Of a stretch of DNA of 64,000 bases, positions 1 through 8,279 are shown one piece after another. The DNA is from Rheinheimera maricola (lineage in GTDB: Bacteria; Pseudomonadota; Gammaproteobacteria; Enterobacterales; Alteromonadaceae), in NCBI RefSeq assembly GCF_016918075.2, contig NZ_JAERPS020000001.1, positions 1,054,001 through 1,118,000 of the forward strand, in the 5' to 3' direction. The notes under the pieces were generated by a model. It did not search any database, was not told where the DNA came from, and saw only the letters and a program-made list of their open reading frames with translations. The number at the start of each line of letters is the position of its first letter. Positions within the stretch are counted from its first letter, which is position 1. A program made the position numbers and the translations under genes.

Positions 1-1
1 T

Positions 2-634
2 TACAGCGAGTCGGGGTGGTTTGCCCAAATCAGGGGTATGAAATCAGGACAGCATAACTTTGGTCTGGTTAGTAACTTGCCGGTCAGCCGCTATGAAACC
101 GACAAATATCAGGCAAACAATAAACCTTCAGTCAATTTACTGGTAGGGCACCGGTTTGAAGCCGAGTTGTCAGATAATGGTTTCGTCCCGCTGTCGGTGG
201 TGCCATACAGCGATTTTTTTGCTTTTTACAACAATGCCTCGGTGCAACAAGCGAAGCAGTACGACGATCGCCTGTCGACGGTAAACGCGCGTCTGTCTGC
301 GATGCTGCAGTATATTTTGTGCGTCGCCCGTTTTGCGCATTACATCAAAGTTATTGGCCGCGACAAAGTGGGTGGCTACCACTCGGCAGAGCAATGCGAG
401 CAAGAGTTACAACGTTGGCTACACAACTACACCACTGCCTCAACGGACGCGTCTAACGATGTACGTGCACGGCATCCGCTGCGGGAAGCGCGTATCCAGG
501 TTAGAGAAAAGCGCGGTGAGCCAGGGCACTATTATTCTATTATTCAACTTCAACCACATTTTCAGTTAGATCAAATGATTACGACAGTAAAGCTGGTTGC
601 AGAGTTATCACCTAAACAAGTCGCAACGGCGTGA
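2..634 (+). CDS. tssC: T6SS sheath large subunit TssC (VipB), C-terminal part
   Basis: The reading frame is open from the window edge, so only the last 210 or so residues of the sheath large subunit are present. TssC pairs with TssB to form the contractile sheath around the Hcp tube. The visible part contains features typical of the TssC C-terminus: a block with LSAMLQYILCVARFAHY, then IGRDK, and near the end the HFQLDQ segment and a LVAEL strand. The ATG at 38 lies inside the conserved domain and is not the real start. The stop overlaps the GTG start of the next gene, so translation is probably coupled. Missing T6SS genes (tssA, B, J-M) would lie upstream of the window. Confidence 0.93.
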   Translation, partial: YSESGWFAQIRGMKSGQHNFGLVSNLPVSRYETDKYQANNKPSVNLLVGHRFEAELSDNGFVPLSVVPYSDFFAFYNNASVQQAKQYDDRLSTVNARLSAMLQYILCVARFAHYIKVIGRDKVGGYHSAEQCEQELQRWLHNYTTASTDASNDVRARHPLREARIQVREKRGEPGHYYSIIQLQPHFQLDQMITTVKLVAELSPKQVATA

Positions 635-1443
635 GGTTAACAGTGAAACAATTACAAACATTGATTAAACAAGGTGAACTGAGCCAAGCCACTGAAATGG
701 CTATTCAGTTGTTACGAGACGACCCTGCAAATGCTGATGTTAGGGCGCTGTACATAGAACTGCTGTGTATACAGGGGGCATTAGAAAAGGCGGATCAGCA
801 GTTAGATATGATGGTACGTCAGCATCCTGACTTTTTAGTGGGGGCGGTAAATCTACGTCAGCTTATCCGCGCTGCATCTGCCCGACAGGATTTTTATCAA
901 GGCGGCTTAACCGCAACCTTGTTTGCTGAGCCTGATGCCATGTTCGAAGCGCAGTTATCTCTTCGACTGGCGTTAAAAGAACAAGATAAAGACGCCGCGG
1001 TGAGTGCAGCGACTACCTTAGAAAGCTTGCGAGTTAAAGCCGAGGTTGAAATAAACTCGCAGCACGTTACTGATATTCGTGACCTGGATGACAGTCTTGG
1101 CGGCTATTTGGAGTTATTCGGTACTGATGGCCATTTCTATTTAGCGAAGTTTACGGAAATTGACAGTTTGCAGCTAAAACGGCCTGAGTCATTGTTAGAC
1201 ACAGTATGGCGTCGGGCTGAAATTGTTATTAAAGATGGCCCGCAAGGTGAGGTGTTTGTGCCAATGACCTATGCCGATAGTGTGAAGATATCTGAACGTT
1301 TAGGTAAAGATACCGACTGGCAACAACATGATGAGCTGCTGGTAACGGGCATTGGACAAAAAATGCTGTTAACGGGAGAGCAAGCGTTAGCTCTGTCAGA
1401 TATACAGCTGTTGTCAGCCGTAAATGAAGTGGTTGACGCTTAA
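631..1443 (+). CDS. tagJ: T6SS accessory protein TagJ (ImpE/SciE family)
   Basis: 270 residues. The N-terminal 90 residues look TPR-like (a short helix pair with the phrase DDPANADVRALYIELLCIQG), and the C-terminal half matches the ImpE/SciE family. In systems that have it, TagJ binds the sheath protein TssB and is thought to help ClpV recognise contracted sheaths; it is not universal in T6SS. The start is a GTG that shares four bases with the tssC stop codon. It lies between tssC and tssE, a usual position. No broken features. Confidence 0.88.
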   Translation: MRLTVKQLQTLIKQGELSQATEMAIQLLRDDPANADVRALYIELLCIQGALEKADQQLDMMVRQHPDFLVGAVNLRQLIRAASARQDFYQGGLTATLFAEPDAMFEAQLSLRLALKEQDKDAAVSAATTLESLRVKAEVEINSQHVTDIRDLDDSLGGYLELFGTDGHFYLAKFTEIDSLQLKRPESLLDTVWRRAEIVIKDGPQGEVFVPMTYADSVKISERLGKDTDWQQHDELLVTGIGQKMLLTGEQALALSDIQLLSAVNEVVDA

Positions 1444-1463
1444 GTTGGCGCCTGGAGTCTCTG

Positions 1464-1955
1464 GTGAAAGTACATCATAAACAACCATTGCAGCAGTCTT
1501 TACTCGATCGTCTTATTGATGACGCGCCGGGGCAGAAAGACAGCGGTAGGAGCAGGCGAGGCTTTGATTTAAAAGCATTACGCCAAAGTGTACGCCGAGA
1601 CCTGGAAAACTTATTAAACAGTCGGGTGCAGTGGCATACCTGGCCCGAGAGTTATGCTGAGTTACCACAAAGCTTGCTGAATTATGGTCTTCCGGATTTC
1701 TCCGTCATGGTAGTTGATTCAGATGAAGGCCGTTTGCAGCTTTGCCGTGCAGTTGAGCAAACCATTCGACGGTTTGAACCACGTTTTGTTGACGTAGAAG
1801 TATCAGTACCAGAACAAGAGCATGACATGGAGCGGCTGCTAAGGTTGCGTATTCAGGCGTTGTTGTATGCTGATCCGGAGCCAGAACACATTATGTTTGA
1901 TTCTGAAGTTGAGCCGGTGCATTTGGGACTGACTATCAGGGATTATCAGGCATGA
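1464..1955 (+). CDS. tssE: T6SS baseplate protein TssE (gp25-like)
   Basis: 163 residues, related to the phage T4 baseplate wedge protein gp25. The family signature NYGLPDFS is at residues 73-80 and is preceded by an amphipathic segment (residues 40-54, RQSVRRDLENLLNSR). The protein helps to start sheath polymerisation at the baseplate. Start is a GTG about 20 bases after tagJ. The stop overlaps the ATG of tssF (ATGA), pointing to coupled translation. Confidence 0.92.
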   Translation: MKVHHKQPLQQSLLDRLIDDAPGQKDSGRSRRGFDLKALRQSVRRDLENLLNSRVQWHTWPESYAELPQSLLNYGLPDFSVMVVDSDEGRLQLCRAVEQTIRRFEPRFVDVEVSVPEQEHDMERLLRLRIQALLYADPEPEHIMFDSEVEPVHLGLTIRDYQA

Positions 1956-3784
1956 ATGATGAGTTATTGAAGTATTACAATCGTGAACTGACCTATATCC
2001 GGCGAATGGGCGCTGAGTTTGCAGATCAATACCCCAAGATCGCAGGGCGTTTACGCCTGAGTGAGGAAAACGTTGAAGACCCACATGTATCGCGTTTAAT
2101 TGAAGGCGTTGCGTTACTGACCGCGCAGATAAGGCAAAAACTGGACGACAGCTTTCCTGAATTAACTGATGCCTTATTAGGCCAATTGTATCCGGATTAT
2201 CAAGCGCCTATACCGTCAACGTCGGTATTAAAACTGACTAGCCAAAACTTATCGAATTCCGGCATAACGGTTGCGCGTGGCACCGAGTTTGAAACGCGCA
2301 CTGACGGGTTGAAACCGTGTACCTTTCAGGCTTGCTACAACACTGAGATCTGGCCACTGGATGTAGTAACGGCGGAATTTAAAAACGCGCCATTTCATGC
2401 GCCTAAACCCCCGGTACAGACTAATGCCAAAGCACTGTTAAAACTCAGCATAGCCTGTGAGTTTGATAATACGGCAATGCACGAGCTGGAGTTGTCATCG
2501 TTGCGGTTCTATCTAAATGGCCAGCGTCATCATGTATATAAACTGTACGAGTTGTTGCTGAGTAAATTACTTGCAGTTGGGATTGCCCCTACAGGCCAAC
2601 CTGAGGCGATGCAGTTTATTTCAGTAAGTCAGTTACAGGCCGTGGGTTTTGCCGATGAACATCAAGTTGTGCCCTATAGCCAACGTAGTTTTACCGGTTA
2701 CAGGTTACTTATCGAGCAGTTTTTGTTTCCGGAAAAGTTTTTGTTTGTTGAACTACAGCAACTTAACCCGGCATGGCCAGGAGTTGAAGATAAGTTTGAC
2801 CTGTATTTTTATTTGGCCGAGGGGGCTGATGAACTTGAACGCCATATAACAGCTGACAGTATGCTGCTGGGTTGTACCCCGGTGATCAATCTGTTTAGCC
2901 AAAAACTTGAACCGGTAAATTTAGATGCCTCACAGTATGAATATCGCTTAGTGCCACGCTATATGGATGCGGACGTGTGTGAAGTTATCCGTATTGAAAA
3001 GGTTCAGGCGTTTGACCCGTTCGGTAATGAGGTTACGTTAAATCCCTACTATAGCCAGGGACATCCAGACTATCTGCAGCAACAGGATATGTTTTGGCAT
3101 AGTCGTCGTGAGTTCGCTGACTGGGCTGGAGGCTATTCAGAAACTGGCACAGAAATGTATTTGTCCGTCGTCGATCGTAAGTTTCAGGGTGTTAATTCTT
3201 CAGAAACATCAAAAGATTGGGTGGTGCAGGTTAGGGCGCTTTGCAGCAACCGAAATTTGCCAGGCTATTTACCTTTTGGTGGCGGCGAGCCACGTTTTTT
3301 AATCAGAAAGCACGCTGATGTTATCAAAGAGGTGCGTTGTTTAATGGCGCCAACACCCAGTGTGCGACCCGCGTTGCAGGAAGCCAGTCGTTGGCAGCTA
3401 GTGAATCATTTGACGTTAAATCACTTCACCGGTCAGGATGCACTTATTCGTTTGAAAGAAACTCTGCAATTATATGATTTTCGCTGTACACCAGAATCTA
3501 AGGCATTAATAGATGGCATTTGTGGCTTAGTCATTAAAAGTGGCACTGCCAGAGTAAACCAACAAGGGCGCACAGCTGTTTGCAGTGGTAGCGAGATTTT
3601 ACTTGAGTTTACCCAGTCATCCTATGCCGGCAGTAGTATTTACTTTTTTGCCAATATTCTGGATATGTTTTTTGCTCAGTATGCTGCGGTAAACAGCTAT
3701 ACCCGATTATCTATTAAGCTTAAAGAACATGAACAGGTGTATCACCGCTGGCCTGCGCGCTCAGGTACTAAGGTGCTGTTGTGA
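1952..3784 (+). CDS. tssF: T6SS baseplate protein TssF (ImpG/VasA)
   Basis: 610 residues, normal length for TssF, the largest wedge protein of the T6SS baseplate (related to phage gp6). The beginning is typical: MNDELLKYYNRELTYIRR, followed by an acidic LIEGVALLTAQIRQKLDD segment and LTDALLGQLYP. The C-terminal end has the LLEFTQSSYAGSSIYFFANI strand region. The ATG overlaps the tssE stop and the TGA overlaps the tssG start, so tssE-F-G form one translationally coupled block. Confidence 0.95.
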   Translation: MNDELLKYYNRELTYIRRMGAEFADQYPKIAGRLRLSEENVEDPHVSRLIEGVALLTAQIRQKLDDSFPELTDALLGQLYPDYQAPIPSTSVLKLTSQNLSNSGITVARGTEFETRTDGLKPCTFQACYNTEIWPLDVVTAEFKNAPFHAPKPPVQTNAKALLKLSIACEFDNTAMHELELSSLRFYLNGQRHHVYKLYELLLSKLLAVGIAPTGQPEAMQFISVSQLQAVGFADEHQVVPYSQRSFTGYRLLIEQFLFPEKFLFVELQQLNPAWPGVEDKFDLYFYLAEGADELERHITADSMLLGCTPVINLFSQKLEPVNLDASQYEYRLVPRYMDADVCEVIRIEKVQAFDPFGNEVTLNPYYSQGHPDYLQQQDMFWHSRREFADWAGGYSETGTEMYLSVVDRKFQGVNSSETSKDWVVQVRALCSNRNLPGYLPFGGGEPRFLIRKHADVIKEVRCLMAPTPSVRPALQEASRWQLVNHLTLNHFTGQDALIRLKETLQLYDFRCTPESKALIDGICGLVIKSGTARVNQQGRTAVCSGSEILLEFTQSSYAGSSIYFFANILDMFFAQYAAVNSYTRLSIKLKEHEQVYHRWPARSGTKVLL

Positions 3785-4785
3785 ACCTTAAGCAGTTAAC
3801 CGAGGATGCAACGGGATTTGATTTTTATCATGCGGTGTATTCGCTTGAGCGTCAATTCAGCGCAGAACAAAAACGTTGGCAGGGCGTTGGTCGTGATGGT
3901 TTCCCAAAAAAAGAGCTTATTCGTTTTAAGAGTGTCCAGCATCTGGGTTTTCCTGGTCAGCCTATTACAAAGGTAGAAAAACGTCAGGCTGATGCGCCAG
4001 AAACAGAGCCCTGTGCGGTTGCCATGCATGTTAGTTTTATGGGGTTAACAGGTCCCAGCGGCGTAATGCCACAGCATTACACTGAAATGGTGTTGCAACG
4101 GCTAAAGCAGCGCGATAAAACCATGCGCGACTTCTTTGATTTGTTTAATCATCGCTTAATCTCATTGTATTACCGGGCTTGGGAAAAATACCGCTTTGCC
4201 TGTCAGTACGAAATGTCTGCGTTTGAGCAAGATAGCTTTAGCAGCGTGTTAAAAACAATTTCTGGCGCTAACAGCTCTATGGGGCTTTATTACGCCGGCG
4301 CTTTTAGTCAATACAACCGCAGTAGTCAGCAACTGATACAAATATTGACTGAATTACTGAACACTAAGGTAGCACTTAATCCCTTGCAAGGTCGCTGGCT
4401 TACGTTGGCGTCTGACGAGCAAAGCCGTCTTGCAATGAAATTTTTACCTAAGGGCCAAAATGCCGGCCTGGGGCAGTCAGCCATGCTGGGTAGTAAGGTG
4501 TGGGATGTCAGTTCTGCGATCGAGCTGGAAATTACCGCTCCGCCAGAGAAAGCACAGCAACTACTGCCTGGCAGTTATCAGCATCGTCAAATTACCGCCT
4601 TGTTGGCGGAGTACCTGCCCGCGGCATTAAAAGTCCGGATCACCTTGGTTGGGCAACATCAGGATTTCCCGGTTGCCTGTTTAAGTAGCCCACAGCTAAG
4701 CCTGGGGCACAGTGGCAGTTTGGCGGTTCGAACCTCAAAACAACATCAGATGACCCGGCTGAGCTATCAGCTAGGCCGGTCTTAG
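3781..4785 (+). CDS. tssG: T6SS baseplate protein TssG (ImpH/VasB)
   Basis: 334 residues. Partner of TssF in the TssKFGE wedge. Recognised by DFYHAVYSLERQF near the N-terminus, the GLTGPSGVMPQHYTEMVLQR segment about a quarter of the way in, and RDFFDLFNHRLISLYYRAWEK after that. Start is GTG inside the tssF stop (GTGA). It ends 20 bases before clpV. Confidence 0.95.
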   Translation: MNLKQLTEDATGFDFYHAVYSLERQFSAEQKRWQGVGRDGFPKKELIRFKSVQHLGFPGQPITKVEKRQADAPETEPCAVAMHVSFMGLTGPSGVMPQHYTEMVLQRLKQRDKTMRDFFDLFNHRLISLYYRAWEKYRFACQYEMSAFEQDSFSSVLKTISGANSSMGLYYAGAFSQYNRSSQQLIQILTELLNTKVALNPLQGRWLTLASDEQSRLAMKFLPKGQNAGLGQSAMLGSKVWDVSSAIELEITAPPEKAQQLLPGSYQHRQITALLAEYLPAALKVRITLVGQHQDFPVACLSSPQLSLGHSGSLAVRTSKQHQMTRLSYQLGRS

Positions 4786-4805
4786 TTCATGCACAGGAAG
4801 CAATT

Positions 4806-7418
4806 ATGTCTACTACCACATTAAAAAATCTGGTTGAAAAGCTTAATCCCGCCAGCCGGCAGTCGTTAGAAAGTGCGACCGCGCGGTGTCAGTCTAGATC
4901 GCATTATAGTGTTGAAATTGAACACTGGTTGGATGCGATGCTGGAGCAAGGCGATGGTGACATACAGTTGTTATTACGCAGCTTTGACATCAATATCGAC
5001 ACGGTTAAACAACAACTTCAGCAAGCGCTGGAAATGATGAAAACCGGTAATAATGCATTGCCAACAATATCTGTTCAGTTAATTAATTTGTTAAGAACGA
5101 GTTGGTTAAGTACGACTATTGAGTTTTCAGATCAGCAAATTCGCTCTGCTTATGTGCTGTATACATTACTAAAAGATGACAGCATGGCGGCGTTGTTACT
5201 TCGCCGGATCCCCTCTTTGGACAAGTTAGATGCCGCTGAGTTGTTACGTGTCTGGCCGGTATTGGTAAAACAAAGTACTGAACAGCAAAGCCCTGATCAG
5301 CAAAGTACGCCAACAACCGTTGGTAAATTATCGTCTACTAAAACACCGTCACTGGATCAATTTACTACCGACCTGACCGCGCAAGCCCGGGCGGGGAAAA
5401 TAGACCCTATAGTAGGCCGGGATTATGAAATTAGGCAGATGATAGACATCTTAACCCGTCGTCGGCAAAACAACCCTATTCTCACCGGTGAGGCTGGAGT
5501 AGGTAAAACGGCAGTTGTTGAAGGGTTGGCCTTAAAAATAGCTGCTGGAGAGGTACCGGATAAACTTAAAAATATCAGTTTGCGGGTGTTGGACTTAGCT
5601 CTACTGCAAGCGGGTGCAGGTATGAAAGGTGAGTTTGAAAACCGGCTTAAAAATGTCATTAAGGAAGTTAATAGTTCTGCAACGCCAGTAATTTTGTTTA
5701 TCGATGAAGCTCATACCATGATAGGTAGCGGTGGGCAGGCCGGGCAAAATGATGCGGCTAATTTATTAAAACCCGCACTGGCGCGCGGAGAGCTGCGAAC
5801 GATTGCTGCAACCACCTGGGCTGAATATAAAAAATACTTTGAAAAAGATGCCGCGCTGGCCAGACGATTTCAGGTAGTAAAAGTTGAGGAGCCTACACCG
5901 GCTCTAGCTGCCATCATGATGCGGGGCTTACTGCCGGTTATGGAGCAACACCACGGTGTTTCTATTACTGATTTAGCCTTACAGGCAGCGGTGAATTTGT
6001 CGCACCGTTATATTAATGGCCGTCAACTACCAGACAAAGCAGTGGGTTTATTAGATACGGCTTGCGCACGTGTGGCAATGAGTCAGGATGCGATACCTGG
6101 CCCTCTAGAAGACTTGCAGCGCAAGGCCGCGCAATTACAACAAGAAATTAGGGTACTACAACGTGAGCAGTGTTTAGGGTCAGATCATAGTGAAGCCTTA
6201 GCGGCGTTGCAGGAAAAAGCCGAGCAAACTGAACAACAATTACAACAGACGAACCAGGCTTGGCAGGAACAAAAAGCTCTGGTGGGTGAAGCACGTGAAT
6301 TAGCGCAGCAACTTACTGCAGAGCCACAAGGGCAAGACTCGCCTTTACTACAGCGCTTGTTGGAAATTAAAGCTTCATTTGCTGCTATTAGCGAGCCAAT
6401 GGTGCACTGGCAGGTAACGGAAGAGTTGGTTGCCGAGGTGGTATCTGATTGGACGGGTATTCCACTGGGTAAAATGCAAGCGGATGAAATTAATACCATG
6501 CTGGCGCTGAATACCTATTTGCAGCAGCGAGTGGTTGGGCAGGATCATGCGCTGGAGCTTATCGCCCGCACGGTACAAACATCACGTGCCCAGTTAGCTG
6601 ATGAAAATAAACCTAATGGCATTTTTCTGCTTACCGGGCCCAGTGGTGTAGGTAAAACCGAGACTGCTTTAGCGCTGGCAGAACAGGTGTATGGTAGCGA
6701 AGAGCAATTAACTGTCATCAATATGTCAGAGTTTAAAGAAGAGCATAAGGTGTCATTGCTGTTGGGCTCTCCTCCTGGCTATGTAGGTTATGGCGAGGGC
6801 GGTGTGTTAACCGAAGCAGTGCGTCGTAAACCTTACAGTGTCATTTTATTAGACGAAATGGAAAAAGCGCATCCTGGCGTGCAGGATATTTTTTATCAGG
6901 TATTTGATAAAGGCACGATTAAGGATGGCGAAGGCCGGGATATTGATTTTAAAAATACCATCATCATTATGACCTCTAACGTTGGTACGGATACCACCAT
7001 GCGTTTGTTTGAGGACCCTGATACTGCGCCGACAACGGAGGGTTTAGCTAAAGCGTTGAAAGACGATTTACTCACCGTATTCAAACCTGCATTTTTAGGC
7101 CGGTTGAATTTAATTCCCTACTTGCCACTTGATAGTGACAAGTTGGCGTTAATCACCGCACTACAGTTAAAGCGTATTGAAAAGCGCTTGAATCAGCACT
7201 ATCGGGCAACGTTTAGTTTTAATGCTGAGGTGACTGATCTTATTGTTAGCCAGTGTCAGGATGCGGGATCCGGCGCCAGAACGATTCACAACATTTTGCA
7301 AAATCAGTTATTGCCAGAGCTTTCTATTCGCATTCTGCAGCGGGTGGCTCAGCAAGAAGCCGTTAGCGCTATTAATTTGCAAGTAGAAAACGGCGCTTTT
7401 ATCTACAACGTTAATTAA
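4806..7418 (+). CDS. clpV: T6SS ATPase ClpV (TssH)
   Basis: 870 residues, the usual ClpV length. This double AAA+ hexamer disassembles contracted sheaths. An N-domain of about 170 residues is followed by a Gln/Ser/Thr-rich linker. The first Walker A is GEAGVGKT (228-235) with Walker B LFIDEAHTM. A coiled-coil middle domain rich in Gln and Glu covers roughly 400-520, and the second Walker A is GPSGVGKT (611-618) with LLDEMEKAH downstream. An AGGAAG ribosome binding site sits just before the ATG. The operon probably ends or pauses here, since hcp has its own promoter. Confidence 0.96.
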   Translation: MSTTTLKNLVEKLNPASRQSLESATARCQSRSHYSVEIEHWLDAMLEQGDGDIQLLLRSFDINIDTVKQQLQQALEMMKTGNNALPTISVQLINLLRTSWLSTTIEFSDQQIRSAYVLYTLLKDDSMAALLLRRIPSLDKLDAAELLRVWPVLVKQSTEQQSPDQQSTPTTVGKLSSTKTPSLDQFTTDLTAQARAGKIDPIVGRDYEIRQMIDILTRRRQNNPILTGEAGVGKTAVVEGLALKIAAGEVPDKLKNISLRVLDLALLQAGAGMKGEFENRLKNVIKEVNSSATPVILFIDEAHTMIGSGGQAGQNDAANLLKPALARGELRTIAATTWAEYKKYFEKDAALARRFQVVKVEEPTPALAAIMMRGLLPVMEQHHGVSITDLALQAAVNLSHRYINGRQLPDKAVGLLDTACARVAMSQDAIPGPLEDLQRKAAQLQQEIRVLQREQCLGSDHSEALAALQEKAEQTEQQLQQTNQAWQEQKALVGEARELAQQLTAEPQGQDSPLLQRLLEIKASFAAISEPMVHWQVTEELVAEVVSDWTGIPLGKMQADEINTMLALNTYLQQRVVGQDHALELIARTVQTSRAQLADENKPNGIFLLTGPSGVGKTETALALAEQVYGSEEQLTVINMSEFKEEHKVSLLLGSPPGYVGYGEGGVLTEAVRRKPYSVILLDEMEKAHPGVQDIFYQVFDKGTIKDGEGRDIDFKNTIIIMTSNVGTDTTMRLFEDPDTAPTTEGLAKALKDDLLTVFKPAFLGRLNLIPYLPLDSDKLALITALQLKRIEKRLNQHYRATFSFNAEVTDLIVSQCQDAGSGARTIHNILQNQLLPELSIRILQRVAQQEAVSAINLQVENGAFIYNVN

Positions 7419-7426
7419 GTGTTTAC

Positions 7427-7456
7427 TGCCAACAATCCAGCAAAAGGACGTTGGCA
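7427..7456 (+). terminator. Weak stem-loop after clpV
   Basis: CTGCCAAC and GTTGGCAG can pair across a 14-base loop just after the clpV stop. There is no run of T after it, so it may be a processing or pausing site rather than a strong terminator. Confidence 0.35.
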
Positions 7457-7500
7457 GTACAATCAAGTAAAAAATATCATTTAAAAAGGTTAATTTGGCG

Positions 7501-7528
7501 TTGCCAATAATTGTATTGTCGATATAAT
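7501..7528 (+). promoter_or_regulatory. Putative sigma-70 promoter for hcp
   Basis: TTGCCA, a spacer of 16 bases and a perfect TATAAT lie in the 294-base gap between clpV and hcp. This would give an hcp leader of about 175 bases. hcp is usually made in large excess over the sheath genes, so a separate promoter makes sense. No transcription data are available here. Confidence 0.55.
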
Positions 7529-7700
7529 TTGTAAAGTTTAAAACTTACTGGCAATTTTAGTTTGCTTATCTGGTAACACGGTATTCATATATTGCGATTA
7601 TTATATAAGTGAGTTGGTAAATTTTAACGTTTTGTCCGGGTGTAACAGTGACCCAGGCTATCTATGATGTCCAATATCGGGCAGCAGTTTTAATATGCAA

Positions 7701-7706
7701 AAGGAG
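7701..7706 (+). promoter_or_regulatory. Ribosome binding site deciding the hcp start
   Basis: AAGGAG, six bases before the second ATG. It lies downstream of the first possible ATG and so selects the shorter Hcp. Confidence 0.75.
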
Positions 7707-7712
7707 CATAGC

Positions 7713-8192
7713 ATGCAAGCAAATACCTACCTGAAGTACGGTTCTATCAAAGGCGAAACCACCGCTGAAGATTTCAAAGACATGATCACTATCTTGTCTA
7801 TGGACTGGGGTACTCAGCGTGAACTGACGTCATATACCGGTACCGCTATGGACCGTGAAGCCAGTTCAACTCGTTTGAACGATATCGTTATCACTAAACT
7901 GCAAGACAATGCTTCACCGGATTTGTTCAAAGAAGCAACTATCGGTAAAGGTCAAAAAGCTGTTTTCCACATCACCAAACAAGGCGATAAAGTGGAAGAG
8001 ATCATGAAAATTGAACTGACTGATGCAATGATCAGCAGCTATCAGATGTCAGTTTCAGGTGACCGTCCAATTGAAACTATCGTTATCAGCTACACCGAAC
8101 TGATGATGACTGTTAAACCATCTGACGATAAAAACAGCATCGTTGCTCCGTTGGTATACGGTTACAGCGGTGTTAAAGGCACTAAGCTGTAA
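7713..8192 (+). CDS. hcp: T6SS tube protein Hcp
   Basis: 159 residues. Hcp forms the hexameric rings of the inner tube and can carry small effectors. Typical start (MQANTYLKYGSIKGE) and beta-rich body; EEIMKIELTDAMISSYQ and ETIVISYTELMM are characteristic. An in-frame ATG lies 18 bases upstream, but AAGGAG sits between the two, so the second ATG is the start. Codon use is more uniform than in its neighbours (many CTG, GGT, AAA), as expected for a highly expressed gene. A perfect palindrome follows. Confidence 0.95.
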   Translation: MQANTYLKYGSIKGETTAEDFKDMITILSMDWGTQRELTSYTGTAMDREASSTRLNDIVITKLQDNASPDLFKEATIGKGQKAVFHITKQGDKVEEIMKIELTDAMISSYQMSVSGDRPIETIVISYTELMMTVKPSDDKNSIVAPLVYGYSGVKGTKL

Positions 8193-8199
8193 GCTAATG

Positions 8200-8227
8200 A
8201 GGTTGGTGTGGCATGCCACACCAACCT
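8200..8227 (+). terminator. Perfect 28-base palindrome between hcp and vgrG
   Basis: Two 14-base arms (AGGTTGGTGTGGCA and its exact complement) meet with no spacer, 8 bases after the hcp stop. A short T-rich tract (GTGTTTTTA) follows about ten bases later. In RNA it would fold into a strong hairpin with a minimal loop. It probably acts as a partial terminator or 3' stabiliser that raises hcp over vgrG. A protein-binding site is an alternative. Confidence 0.6.
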
Positions 8228-8279
8228 ACACCTAGTGTTTTTACCCATCATCTTAATCAATACCAATTGAGGTCAACGG

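Noticed and set aside
6185..6499. Antisense open frames within clpV and other genes
   Set aside because: They lie opposite strongly conserved coding sequence, have no ribosome binding sites and no recognisable domains.
7549..7567. Sigma-54 promoter for hcp (TGGCA ... TTTGC)
   Set aside because: The distance between GG and GC is 12 bases instead of 10, so it does not meet the rule; the sigma-70 type match is better.
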